Shown here piece after piece: positions 1 through 6,201 of a stretch of 7,428 nucleotides of DNA. The notes below the pieces were generated by a model. That model did not search any database. It saw only the letters and a list, made by a program, of their open reading frames with translations, and was not told the origin of the DNA. Position 1 is the stretch's first letter, and each line of letters begins with the position of its first letter. Made by a program: the position numbers and the translations under genes. Source of the stretch: an uncultured Erysipelotrichaceae bacterium (GTDB taxonomy: Bacteria > Bacillota_I > Bacilli_A > Erysipelotrichales > Coprobacillaceae); NCBI GenBank assembly GCA_900544435.1, contig UQVG01000095.1, positions 1 to 7,428 of the forward strand, given 5' to 3'.

Positions 1-16
1 AACAGTTAATAATCAT
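1..16 (-). CDS. tnpB: IS66 TnpB, first five codons only (partial)
   Basis: ATG at 16..14 overlaps the tnpA TGA in an ATGA arrangement and reads M-I-I-N-C before the window ends. IS66 TnpB proteins start directly after or overlapping tnpA and commonly begin with Met-Ile. The call rests on position and on this short start, not on any domain. Confidence 0.5.
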
Positions 17-276
17 AAAGCACTCACAATAAGATGAAGATATTTAATATCGCAGTTAATTGTATGACCATCAATTTGAAATTCAATCATAGTAGATACT
101 GGTTCTTCATCAATAACAGTTACTTGGTTAAACAATTCATCACTTTGCATTATAAGTTTTTTGTACTTATAAAATGATGCCACACCAATGTTGTGTTCTT
201 TACAATACTCTTTGACTGTCATCCCACTAGCTTCATGATCTGCAAAGATTGCTTTCCATTCTTCATTTGTCCTCAT
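13..276 (-). CDS. tnpA: IS66-family accessory protein TnpA (helix-turn-helix)
   Basis: This is an 87-residue protein matching the small TnpA of IS66 elements, which is required for transposition together with TnpB and the TnpC transposase but is not itself the DDE enzyme. The N-terminal half (residues 3-45) has the typical pattern: NEEWKAIFADHEASGMTVKE, then YCKEHNIGVASFYKYKK, a helix-turn-helix of the Tnp_1 type. The C-terminal half is the usual less conserved tail. The start is ATG 276-274. An in-frame GTG at 288 lies inside the Shine-Dalgarno GGAGGAGG (295..288), so it cannot be the start. The TGA stop overlaps the next ATG (ATGA at 16..13), as is usual for coupled tnpA-tnpB translation. 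The gene looks intact. Confidence 0.85.
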   Translation of the reverse strand: MRTNEEWKAIFADHEASGMTVKEYCKEHNIGVASFYKYKKLIMQSDELFNQVTVIDEEPVSTMIEFQIDGHTINCDIKYLHLIVSAL

Positions 277-280
277 AAAA

Positions 281-312
281 AGGTACACCTCCTCCGCACT
301 AAGAATGTACCT
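281..312 (-). repeat. Inverted repeat flanking the tnpA ribosome binding site
   Basis: AGGTACA (281-287) and TGTACCT (306-312) are perfect 7-bp inverted repeats separated by 18 nt. In a leftward transcript they would form a hairpin whose loop ends with the GGAGGAGG Shine-Dalgarno and whose 3' arm lies between that site and the ATG. Only RNA started at or upstream of 312 would contain both arms. Confidence 0.45.
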
Positions 313-340
313 ATATTGTATTAAATTATTTTATTGTAAA
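312..340 (-). promoter_or_regulatory. Possible tnpA promoter
   Basis: On the minus strand TTTACA (340..335) and AATATA (317..312) are separated by 17 nt, just inside the IS end and upstream of the tnpA ribosome binding site. The -35 box is good and the -10 box weak. TACAAT (320..315) is a better -10 hexamer but leaves only 14 nt of spacing. Confidence 0.3.
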
Positions 341-354
341 CTAGCGCTCACCAT

Positions 355-981
355 TTGACGCTTACTTTATTTTTAATTGTGGGATGTTGTTTAGGTTATC
401 TATTTATTTCAGGAGCATGGAATCCTTTTAAAAATGAAGAAGTTTCTCAAGAAGCAATGGATGATTATCAACAATCAAATGTTGTATCAGCAAATCTATA
501 TAAAGATGTTTATCAAGAAATTATTGAAAATGGGACAGATGATTTTACTGATAATTATAAAGAAGATGGTCTTGCTCCTTATGGCTTTGAAATAGAAGAT
601 TATGATGAAACAAATAAAGATGGTATTTTAAGATATATGCAATGTATCTTATATCAAGATTTTGAAGAGGTCTATGATTTAAATAATTTTTTTGTTTATT
701 ATATGAAAAATAATGATTATGCAAATGAAAAATATGTTCAAACAAAAGGAGAGCTTCATGCTAAAAAAGATTTTATAGTTAATGAGCAAACAAAAATATC
801 TTTTGGGTATGAAGGTGCTAATTATGATGATTTATCCTATATTATTATAAAAAAAGGGACAGTTATTTATTATGGGTTGATAGGATCTAGTGAACATTAT
901 GATAAAGTACAAAACTTAATAAATAAGCTAGATATTGATTTCAAATTACCAAATATTGATGAAATAACTTATTTAAAATAA
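355..981 (+). pseudogene. Membrane-anchored protein of unknown function, 5' end lost to IS66 insertion
   Basis: I do not recognise this protein. Host sequence starts at 366. The only upstream in-frame start is a TTG at 355, which lies in the IS66 terminal repeat and has no Shine-Dalgarno, so the native start is missing. The surviving protein (about 204 host-encoded residues) opens with a hydrophobic stretch, LFLIVGCCLGYLFISGAW, which is the core of a signal anchor or membrane helix. About 180 polar, acidic residues rich in Tyr, Asp and Asn follow, as in an extracytoplasmic domain. There is no frameshift or internal stop, so the insertion looks recent. Probably only a few N-terminal residues were lost with the promoter. 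An internal GTG at 379 could restart translation but lacks a ribosome binding site. The reading frame ends at TAA 979-981 and is separated from the next gene by its own promoter. Confidence 0.65.
357..365 (-). repeat. IS66 terminal inverted repeat (outer end)
   Basis: GTAAGCGTC reads from 365 to 357 on the minus strand and marks the junction between the insertion sequence and host DNA. The assignment rests on resemblance to known IS66-family ends and on the tnpA gene about 80 bp inside. The partner repeat is outside the window, so the exact length cannot be measured. Confidence 0.7.
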
Positions 982-1011
982 TATCAATAAAAGAGAATAC
1001 AAGAATACTTA

Positions 1012-1040
1012 TTTTGTTTTATGATAATATTTGCTATAAT
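1012..1040 (+). promoter_or_regulatory. Extended -10 promoter for the MOP flippase gene
   Basis: TGCTATAAT (1032-1040) is a perfect TATAAT with the TG extension. The -35 region is poor: TTTTGT (1012-1017) at 17-nt spacing, or TTGTTT (1014-1019) at 15 nt. A start near 1047 leaves a leader of about 17 nt and puts the alternative TTG start (1046) outside the message or at its very end. Confidence 0.65.
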
Positions 1041-1063
1041 GATTTTTGGAAAGAGAGGTCGTT

Positions 1064-2680
1064 ATGAGTCGTTCTAATTCAATTGTTAAACAAGCATCAA
1101 TTTTGGCGCTTGCAGGAATTTTGGTAAGAATCATCGGACTTTTATATCGTAGTCCTTTAACAGCGATGATTTTAGACGAAGGAAATGGTTATTATTCAAC
1201 AGCTTATAATATCTATGCATTAGTTTTATTGATTTCGTCATATAGTATTCCTACAGCTATTTCAAAATTGATATCAGAAAAAATAGCGTTAAAAGAATAT
1301 AAAAATGTTAAAAGAATATTAAAATGTGTCTTTATTTATGTATGTGCTATTGCTGGAAGTGCAGCAATTTTATTATTTATTTTGGCACCATTTATTGTTG
1401 ATGTAAATGCAGTACCAGCACTTAGAGTATTATGTCCAACAATCTTTTTATCAGGATTACTTGGTGTATTTAGAGGATACTTTCAAGCACATAAAACAAC
1501 AGTTTATACTTCTGTTTCGCAAATTATTGAACAAATTTTTAATGCTGTTGTTGCTTTATTAGCTGCATATATTTTTATTCAACCTTATATTGGAGTTAAT
1601 GCGACGAAAGTAGGTTCATATGGAGCAGCAGGTTCAGCACTAGGAACAGGTGCAGGAGTTCTTGTTGGATTGATCTATATGATTTTTATGTATTTAAAAA
1701 AGAAAAATACTTTTGTTGAAGAAAGTGATGCAGAAGCGAGTGAACGAGTAGATTCATATCAAGATATTTTTAGAATGATTATGCATATTATTGCACCAAT
1801 TATTTTAGCAACTTGTGTGTATAATTTAGTCACTACGATCGATATGTATATCTTCTATTTTGCTCAATCATTTCATCATATTGATAAAATTACATATATT
1901 TCAAATTATGGGGTATATGCAGGAAAATATATTGTTTTACAAAATGTACCAGTTGCTTTAGCATCAGCTATGTCTACAGCATCTATTCCTTCTATTTCGT
2001 CTGCTTGGGCGCTTGGAAATGTTAAGGAAGCAAAAGAACATATTACATCTGGTTTATCTGTAACAATGCTAATTTTAATTCCTGCGGCTGTTGGAATGGC
2101 GGTATTATCATATCCAATTATGGGTGTTTTATTTCCACAAAAGGCAACTATTATGACTGCTACTTTATTACTAGCACTTGGATCACCAGCAATTATTTTT
2201 TATGGTTTATCAACACTTACAAATGGTATTTTACAAGCTTTAGGAGAAGTAAATGTACCTTTAAAAAATGCGGCGTTTTCACTTTTATGTCATATTATTA
2301 TTATTGCAATTCTTTTATTTATTACACCTTTAGGCGTTTATGTTTTAGTATTTGGTAACTGTACATATGCTCTTCAAGTATGCTATTTAAACCAAAAAGC
2401 TTTACGTCAAAAAATTGGTTATAAACAAGAAATTAAAAGAACATATGTTATTCCTTTGATTGCTTCTTTAATAATGGGAGGTATTGTTTTAGGAGTTTAT
2501 TATGGTCTGTTTACGTTAACTCATAGAGTTTTCTTACCTCTTATTTTATCAGTTGTTGTGGGTGTTTTTGTTTACTTTGTCATGATTATGTATATTTATT
2601 GGGAACATCCAGCATATTTATTTGAGATACCTTATATGAGAACACTTTATTACAAAATTAAAAGAATTTTGAAGAAATAA
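1064..2680 (+). CDS. MurJ/SpoVB-type flippase, MOP superfamily (polysaccharide biosynthesis family)
   Basis: This 538-residue polytopic membrane protein is the size of the MurJ/YtgP/SpoVB group, whose members flip lipid-linked cell-wall precursors (lipid II) or other undecaprenyl-linked sugars across the cytoplasmic membrane. About 14 hydrophobic segments run through the whole length. Family features include the N-terminal helix with arginines R22 and R29 (VRIIGLLYR), GYYSTAYNIY (42-51), SIPTAISKLISEK (61-73), RGYFQAH (137-143) and the charged TTID helix (257-260). These resemble B. subtilis YtgP and SpoVB. The start is ATG 1064 with GAGAGG (1053-1058) 5 nt upstream; an in-frame TTG at 1046 would fall at the predicted transcription start. 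It is a single-gene unit with its own promoter and terminator. Whether the substrate is lipid II for vegetative wall, spore cortex precursor or another polymer cannot be told from sequence alone. Confidence 0.88.
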   Translation: MSRSNSIVKQASILALAGILVRIIGLLYRSPLTAMILDEGNGYYSTAYNIYALVLLISSYSIPTAISKLISEKIALKEYKNVKRILKCVFIYVCAIAGSAAILLFILAPFIVDVNAVPALRVLCPTIFLSGLLGVFRGYFQAHKTTVYTSVSQIIEQIFNAVVALLAAYIFIQPYIGVNATKVGSYGAAGSALGTGAGVLVGLIYMIFMYLKKKNTFVEESDAEASERVDSYQDIFRMIMHIIAPIILATCVYNLVTTIDMYIFYFAQSFHHIDKITYISNYGVYAGKYIVLQNVPVALASAMSTASIPSISSAWALGNVKEAKEHITSGLSVTMLILIPAAVGMAVLSYPIMGVLFPQKATIMTATLLLALGSPAIIFYGLSTLTNGILQALGEVNVPLKNAAFSLLCHIIIIAILLFITPLGVYVLVFGNCTYALQVCYLNQKALRQKIGYKQEIKRTYVIPLIASLIMGGIVLGVYYGLFTLTHRVFLPLILSVVVGVFVYFVMIMYIYWEHPAYLFEIPYMRTLYYKIKRILKK

Positions 2681-2709
2681 ACGATTTTTGAAATATAAAA
2701 TCGTTTTTT
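2679..2709 (+). terminator. Intrinsic terminator of the MOP flippase gene
   Basis: AAACGATTTT (2679-2688) pairs perfectly with AAAATCGTTT (2697-2706) around an 8-nt loop, and a T run continues to 2709. The stem is AT-rich, with only two G-C pairs. It begins inside the TAA stop codon (2678-2680). Confidence 0.75.
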
Positions 2710-2740
2710 AAATCCATTTTTTTAATGTATTTTTTGAAAT

Positions 2741-2774
2741 ATGACAAACTTATCCTTTTAATTTATGTTAAAAT
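2741..2774 (+). promoter_or_regulatory. Promoter region of the radical SAM gene
   Basis: ATGACA (2741-2746) and TATGTT (2764-2769) are spaced by 17 nt, matching the sigma-A consensus at 5/6 and 4/6 positions. An overlapping extended -10, TGTTAAAAT (2766-2774), is an alternative. Either gives a leader of about 15-22 nt before the ATG at 2797. Confidence 0.5.
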
Positions 2775-2796
2775 AATAATCAATGGGGGTTGTAAT

Positions 2797-3690
2797 ATGC
2801 ATTATAAATCAGTAAAAGGAATTTTATCTAATGATAATACAATGAACTTATATAGGGGTTGTCAGCATGGTTGTATCTATTGTGATTCAAGAAGCAAATG
2901 TTATCATTTTGACCATGACTTTGAAGATATAGAAGTCAAAGAAAATGCACTTTCTCTATTGGAAAATGGCCTAAAACATAAAAGAAAAAAATGTATGATC
3001 CAAATGGGTTCTATGTGTGATCCATATATGCCTTTAGAAAAAGAACTTAAACATGTACAAAAAGCCTTAGAACTTATAGAACGTTATCATTTTGGGGTAA
3101 CACTCATCACTAAATCTGATTTAGTTTTGAGAGATTTAGAACTATTAAAGAAAATTAATCAAAAAACAAAGTGTGTTGTGCAAATGACACTTACAACTTT
3201 TGATGAAGAACTATGTCAAAAATTAGAACCAGGTGTTTGTACAACTAAAAGAAGGATAGAAGTTTTAAAAGAACTTCATAAAAATGGTATTCCTACAATT
3301 GTTTGGTTAACACCGATTTTGCCTTTTATTAATGATGATCAAGAAAATATTTTAAATATTTTAAAAAGTTGTCATGAAGCAGGAGTTAAAGGTATTATTT
3401 GTTTTGGTATGGGTGTTACTTTAAGAGAAGGTAGTAGGGAATATTATTATAAGCAGTTAGATCGTTTATTTCCTGCTATGAAAGAAAGATATCAAATGAC
3501 TTATAATGATCAATATACGTTAAATAGTCCACATAACAGAGATTTAATGAATCTTTTCTTTAAAAAGTGTCAAGAGTATCAAATGATGTGTAGTTATTCG
3601 GAAATTTTCGAATATTTACAAGAATTTGAAGAAAAAGCACCGATAAAAAAGAAAGCTGTTCATGACTTTGAACAACTCTCTTTATTTTAA
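2797..3690 (+). CDS. SPL-like radical SAM protein with C-terminal sliding-clamp motif
   Basis: This 297-residue protein belongs to the radical SAM group related to spore photoproduct lyase (SplB/COG1533 type). Cysteines C22, C26 and C29 in RGCQHGCIYCD form the CX3CX2C site for the [4Fe-4S] cluster that cleaves S-adenosylmethionine. Other family marks are GSMCDPYMPLE (71-81), TKSDLVLRDLELL (105-117) and an EPG...KRRIEVLKELHKNGIPT block (144-167). It has 13 cysteines in all, unusually many. The last residues, EQLSLF, match the bacterial beta-clamp-binding consensus QL(S/D)LF after a charged linker (277-291), which hints at a DNA-linked role. True spore photoproduct lyase activity is not shown, and the substrate is unknown. 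The start is ATG 2797 with a GGGGG site (2785-2789) 7 nt upstream. The longer in-frame start at 2725 lies before the predicted promoter. Confidence 0.85.
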   Translation: MHYKSVKGILSNDNTMNLYRGCQHGCIYCDSRSKCYHFDHDFEDIEVKENALSLLENGLKHKRKKCMIQMGSMCDPYMPLEKELKHVQKALELIERYHFGVTLITKSDLVLRDLELLKKINQKTKCVVQMTLTTFDEELCQKLEPGVCTTKRRIEVLKELHKNGIPTIVWLTPILPFINDDQENILNILKSCHEAGVKGIICFGMGVTLREGSREYYYKQLDRLFPAMKERYQMTYNDQYTLNSPHNRDLMNLFFKKCQEYQMMCSYSEIFEYLQEFEEKAPIKKKAVHDFEQLSLF

Positions 3691-3713
3691 AAAGATGGAA
3701 AACCATCTTTTTA
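3688..3713. terminator. Bidirectional terminator between the radical SAM and HIT genes
   Basis: An 11-bp perfect stem (3688-3698 with 3703-3713) holds a four-base AAAA loop: AAAAAGATGG pairs with CCATCTTTTT, plus an outer T-A pair. T-rich sequence follows on the + strand (TTATTTT), and the stem itself supplies TTTTT on the minus strand. Both stop codons, TAA 3688-3690 (+) and TAA 3713-3711 (minus), lie inside the hairpin. Confidence 0.85.
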
Positions 3714-4112
3714 TTTTACAATTTTTTGATAAACTTCATCTAGATCAACATCTTGACTATGATCATTAAATTCAATAACAAGTTCTTTTTCATCATATCT
3801 AGGTAAAATATGAACATGGAAATGATGTACAGTTTGACCAGCTACTTCATTTGTATTTGTTAGAATATTTAATCCTTTAGCATTTAATTTTTCAACAATT
3901 TGTTTAGCAAGTTTTTGAGTGACTTGCATAATATGCGCTAATGTTTCTGGATCAACTTCTAAAATATTTTCAAAGTGTTTTTTAGGAATAACAAGTGTAT
4001 GACCATATGTTGCTTGCGATAAGTCTAAAAAAGCAATACAAGTGTCATCTTCATAAACAATTTTCCCAGGAATTTCTTTATTGATTATTTTACAAAAAAT
4101 ACAGTTACTCAT
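3711..4112 (-). CDS. hit: HIT-family nucleotide hydrolase/transferase (Hint-like)
   Basis: This 133-residue cytosolic protein of the histidine triad family is close to Hint-type purine nucleoside phosphoramidases, which hydrolyse AMP-linked substrates. The triad is H97-F-H99-V-H101 followed by I-L (HHFHVHILPR), with H99 as the expected nucleophile. The N-terminal C4-x-x-C7 pair is the usual partial zinc site, and GHTLVIPKKH (37-46) is the conserved strand. Length and motif order are complete. The start is ATG 4112, with GGAGG (4125..4121) 8 nt upstream. A further in-frame ATG at 4127 overlaps that ribosome binding site and is rejected. In B. subtilis a gene called hit lies close to prsA, and here prsA-like genes lie directly upstream, supporting a conserved neighbourhood. 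The natural substrate is unknown. Confidence 0.92.
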   Translation of the reverse strand: MSNCIFCKIINKEIPGKIVYEDDTCIAFLDLSQATYGHTLVIPKKHFENILEVDPETLAHIMQVTQKLAKQIVEKLNAKGLNILTNTNEVAGQTVHHFHVHILPRYDEKELVIEFNDHSQDVDLDEVYQKIVK

Positions 4113-4133
4113 TTTCTTTTCCTCCATAGCTTT

Positions 4134-4162
4134 ATTTTAAAACAAAAAAAGAATAAGGTCGA
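4134..4162 (-). promoter_or_regulatory. Possible hit promoter overlapping the upstream terminator
   Basis: On the minus strand TCGACC (4162..4157, 4/6 match to TTGACA) is 17 nt from TAAAAT (4139..4134, 5/6 match to TATAAT). The start would be near 4127, with a leader of about 15 nt, like those of neighbouring genes. The -35 box lies within the loop and descending arm of the terminator hairpin of the upstream gene. Confidence 0.4.
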
Positions 4163-4172
4163 GACCTTATTC
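4141..4172 (-). terminator. Intrinsic terminator of the prsA operon
   Basis: GAATAAGGT (4151-4159) and ACCTTATTC (4164-4172) form a 9-bp stem with a four-base loop. On the minus strand the hairpin is followed by TTTTTTTGTT (4150..4141). The TAA stop (4169..4167) of the second PrsA-like gene is inside the stem. The + side has no comparable T run. Confidence 0.88.
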
Positions 4173-5075
4173 AAAATAATCTTTAGAAGATTTTTTTATT
4201 TTACTTTTAATAGTTGGTTCATAAACATCAAAATTATATTTTCTTAAATAATAAGTTTCGCATTTTGTAGAAAAATCAGAAATAGATGTTAAACTTTCTT
4301 TAATTTCATCTTTTAAATTAGATTTATCTGTATTATAAACCCATACAATTGCGTATTTAGATTCAGATGTTTTAATTGCTTTAGCATAAATACCATCTTT
4401 AGTAAATTTATCTAATTTTTTAATGATTTTAGAATCTAAACTACTAGATTCTTTTGTAACTAATCCAGCATCTGTACCACTGTTTTCATTAAAATAATTT
4501 GTAAATACATCTTCACTTGTACATTCTTTAATGATTTTTAATGCTTGTGATTCAGTATCAACAGTAAAGTATTTAATATATTTTACTTTATATTCTTTTA
4601 ATAAACTTTTAAAATTATCTTCAACATATTTTTCTTGAAGAAGTTGAAGCTTAGCATTTGGTTTTAAAGTATGTTTAACAAAATCAGCTTCATCTTCATA
4701 ACCAGCGCTTTTAGCATAAGTATCTAAGTCGCTTGATCCAGTGTATTGTAGATATTGTTGTTTTAATTCTTCAACTTTAGCATTAATAGCATCTTTATCA
4801 GTAATTTCTTGATCTGCAACATAATTGATAGCACTATTTAAAGTCATATTTGTACCATCATTATCTAAGAAATATTCATATAAGTCATCTTTAGTAATTG
4901 TGATATCAGCAGTTTTAGCTACTGTTGAATCACCATTTTGAACATGAGTTACATAGGAATCATCTTTTTTGTTGAAACTTTTATAAAGGCCATAACCACA
5001 ACCACCAATAAGACATACACATACGATAATGATCAATAATCTATATTGGTAAAGCTTATCTTTTAATGAATTCAT
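4167..5075 (-). CDS. Second PrsA-like membrane-anchored foldase with degenerate parvulin domain
   Basis: This 302-residue PrsA/SurA-like protein probably acts outside the membrane on newly exported proteins. Residues 13-31 (LLIIIVCVCLIGGCGYGLY) form a membrane anchor. LIGGC at 22-26 could be a weak lipobox, but hydrophobic residues continue past the cysteine. A SurA_N-like helical chaperone region follows (about 54-160, with ADITITKDDLYEYF). Next comes a region where a parvulin peptidyl-prolyl isomerase domain should be (about 162-248). It keeps the outline (KVKYIKYFTVDTESQALKII ... SKYAIVWV) but lacks the usual His of the SHIL and GYHIIKV motifs, so isomerase activity is doubtful. The start is ATG 5075, overlapping the upstream TAA (TAATG); GAGGTG (5088..5083), inside the preceding gene, is its ribosome binding site. 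Translation is therefore likely coupled to prsA. It probably arose as a diverged duplicate or partner of that gene. Confidence 0.75.
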   Translation of the reverse strand: MNSLKDKLYQYRLLIIIVCVCLIGGCGYGLYKSFNKKDDSYVTHVQNGDSTVAKTADITITKDDLYEYFLDNDGTNMTLNSAINYVADQEITDKDAINAKVEELKQQYLQYTGSSDLDTYAKSAGYEDEADFVKHTLKPNAKLQLLQEKYVEDNFKSLLKEYKVKYIKYFTVDTESQALKIIKECTSEDVFTNYFNENSGTDAGLVTKESSSLDSKIIKKLDKFTKDGIYAKAIKTSESKYAIVWVYNTDKSNLKDEIKESLTSISDFSTKCETYYLRKYNFDVYEPTIKSKIKKSSKDYFE

Positions 5076-6067
5076 TAGGCTTCACCTCTTTCTGTTTTTC
5101 TTTCTTCTAATGCTTTATTAACAACATCTTGAACGATTTTTTTGATATCTTTATCTTTATATTTGATTTTATATGAATCGAAAACAATATATTGTAAATA
5201 ATCATCATAAGCTAATAAAGGTGAATCAATATCTGTTTTCTTTAAATCTTTCTTTAAAGTTTTCTTGTTTGCACTTGTTACTTTTACAAAATAATAACCA
5301 TCATCACCAGTAATAACATCAGATACTTCACCTTCTTTTAAAGATTCAATAGCATTAAAAACATCATTACCATAACTATTAGCAATTCCTGAAGTATCTT
5401 TACTATCAACAATACCTAATGCACCTTTTTTACTAGATGTTGTATCATCAGAATAATCTTGAGCAATATCTCCAAATGATTTATCAGTATTATTAATTAA
5501 TTCTTTGACTTCGTTTAATTTAGAAGTTTCATCATCAGTAGGCGCACTTGTATCAGATACAGAAAGTTTGATTAAACTTACGTATTTAGGAGAACATTGT
5601 TGATAATAATCATTAAAGACATCATCAAAATGATCATCAATATAATCTAATAAGAAATTAGCATATTGGATTTGTTTAATCATTCTTTGGCGATATTCAG
5701 ATAAATTCTTATAGCCTGCAGATGTTAAAGCTTGATTTAGTGAATCTTTATAATTATCTCCATAATTAGATTTATATGCAGCTTTAATTTGTTTGATAAT
5801 TGTAGCAGCATCTTCTTTCATATCATCATTGACAGGGAATTTTTGATCAACTAAATTTTGTAATACAGCATTAAAGACAGTTGTGTTATTACTTGAGTTA
5901 TCAATAATATCTTTATATAAATTATCAGCAAAGATATTTTTTGTTTTACTTCCTTTTTCTAGAGATGCAACAACATATTTTGAGTCAACTTTTTTAGCTG
6001 AAGTTGTACATCCTGTTAAAAGGCAGCTACTTACAAGTAATAAGGCAGCACATTTTTTAAATTTCAT
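5075..6067 (-). CDS. prsA: PrsA-like foldase lipoprotein (parvulin family)
   Basis: This 330-residue extracytoplasmic lipoprotein resembles PrsA, the foldase that helps secreted and wall proteins fold after export in Gram-positive bacteria. The signal peptide is short and clear: KFKK, then a hydrophobic core and lipobox L17-T18-G19-C20, with C20 the lipidated residue. A SurA_N-like helical region covers about 35-155. A parvulin-type domain spans about 160-265 (FGDIAQDYSDDTTSSKKGALG at 198-218, FNAIESLKEGEVSDVITGDDGYYFVKV at 237-263). The histidines expected in the SHIL and GYHIIKV motifs are replaced (VSLIKL, GYYFVKV), so it may be a chaperone without isomerase activity. The start is ATG 6067 with GGAGG (6078..6074) 6 nt upstream; the longer reading frame, open to 6154, crosses the promoter and is rejected. 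It is first in a two-gene operon with the overlapping PrsA-like gene. Confidence 0.85.
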   Translation of the reverse strand: MKFKKCAALLLVSSCLLTGCTTSAKKVDSKYVVASLEKGSKTKNIFADNLYKDIIDNSSNNTTVFNAVLQNLVDQKFPVNDDMKEDAATIIKQIKAAYKSNYGDNYKDSLNQALTSAGYKNLSEYRQRMIKQIQYANFLLDYIDDHFDDVFNDYYQQCSPKYVSLIKLSVSDTSAPTDDETSKLNEVKELINNTDKSFGDIAQDYSDDTTSSKKGALGIVDSKDTSGIANSYGNDVFNAIESLKEGEVSDVITGDDGYYFVKVTSANKKTLKKDLKKTDIDSPLLAYDDYLQYIVFDSYKIKYKDKDIKKIVQDVVNKALEERKTERGEA

Positions 6068-6095
6068 AGTTTTCCTCCTTTTTGTAGACTTAAAA

Positions 6096-6124
6096 AGTAT
6101 ACTATTTTTTTCCATTAATTTCAA
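6096..6124 (-). promoter_or_regulatory. Sigma-A-type promoter of the prsA operon
   Basis: TTGAAA (6124..6119), a 17-nt spacer and TATACT (6101..6096) match the consensus at 5/6 positions each. Transcription would start near 6089, leaving a leader of about 22 nt that carries AAGGAGG (6080..6074). This is the best promoter match in the window. Confidence 0.8.
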
Positions 6125-6140
6125 TATTATGGGCAAAAAC

Positions 6141-6175
6141 ACACGGTCAAACATATTTATTACATAATTTATACT
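6141..6175 (+). promoter_or_regulatory. Promoter region of the YjcZ-like peptide gene
   Basis: TATACT (6170-6175) is a good sigma-A -10 box, but the best -35 is only CAAACA (6148-6153) at 16 nt. Overlapping it, CATAATTTA (6163-6171) fits the CATAnnnTA -10 pattern of mother-cell sigma-K promoters, with AC (6143-6144) 18 nt upstream, one base beyond the usual spacing. Which factor is used cannot be decided by eye. Confidence 0.4.
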
Positions 6176-6201
6176 AAAAGAATGTATAAGGAGGGGTTTA
6201 T

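Larger units (their letters stand above)
1..365 (-). mobile_element. IS66-family insertion sequence, one end only (left end through tnpA)
   Basis: Read on the minus strand, the element begins at 365 with GTAAGCGTC (365..357), which fits the GTAAGCG-type terminal inverted repeat of IS66-family elements. Inside it lies a tnpA-type accessory gene, followed by an overlapping start codon at the position expected for tnpB. The rest of the element (tnpB, the tnpC transposase and the other terminal repeat) lies beyond position 1. IS66 elements normally create 8-bp target duplications, so the first copy here would be TTTATTTT (366-373); the second copy is not visible. Insertion next to the reading frame starting at 366 has removed that gene's start. 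Confidence 0.85.

Noticed and set aside
355..383. Outward hybrid promoter at the IS66 end (TTGACG at 355-360)
   Set aside because: The -35 hexamer is good, but no acceptable -10 box occurs 16-18 nt downstream in host sequence.
545..745. Minus-strand open frame of 66 codons
   Set aside because: It lies wholly antisense to the 355-981 reading frame, has no ribosome binding site, and its composition is that of complemented AT-rich coding sequence.
982..1011. Terminator after the IS-disrupted gene
   Set aside because: No stem of useful length followed by a T run can be found; only loose AT complementarity is present.
1046..1063. TTG start for the MOP flippase gene
   Set aside because: It coincides with the predicted transcription start, and its codons contain the ribosome binding site of ATG 1064.
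2725..2796. Longer N-terminus for the radical SAM protein
   Set aside because: The extra codons cover the predicted promoter, have no ribosome binding site and encode no family sequence; ATG 2797 is properly placed.
2797..3690. Calling the radical SAM enzyme spore photoproduct lyase (splB)
   Set aside because: Only the general radical SAM site and family outline are visible; specific lyase residues could not be confirmed by eye.
6068..6154. Longer N-terminus for PrsA
   Set aside because: It would translate through the promoter and bury the signal peptide and lipobox that start at ATG 6067.
5883..6167. Plus-strand open frame of 94 codons
   Set aside because: It is antisense to the 5' end of prsA and its promoter, with no recognisable family or initiation site.
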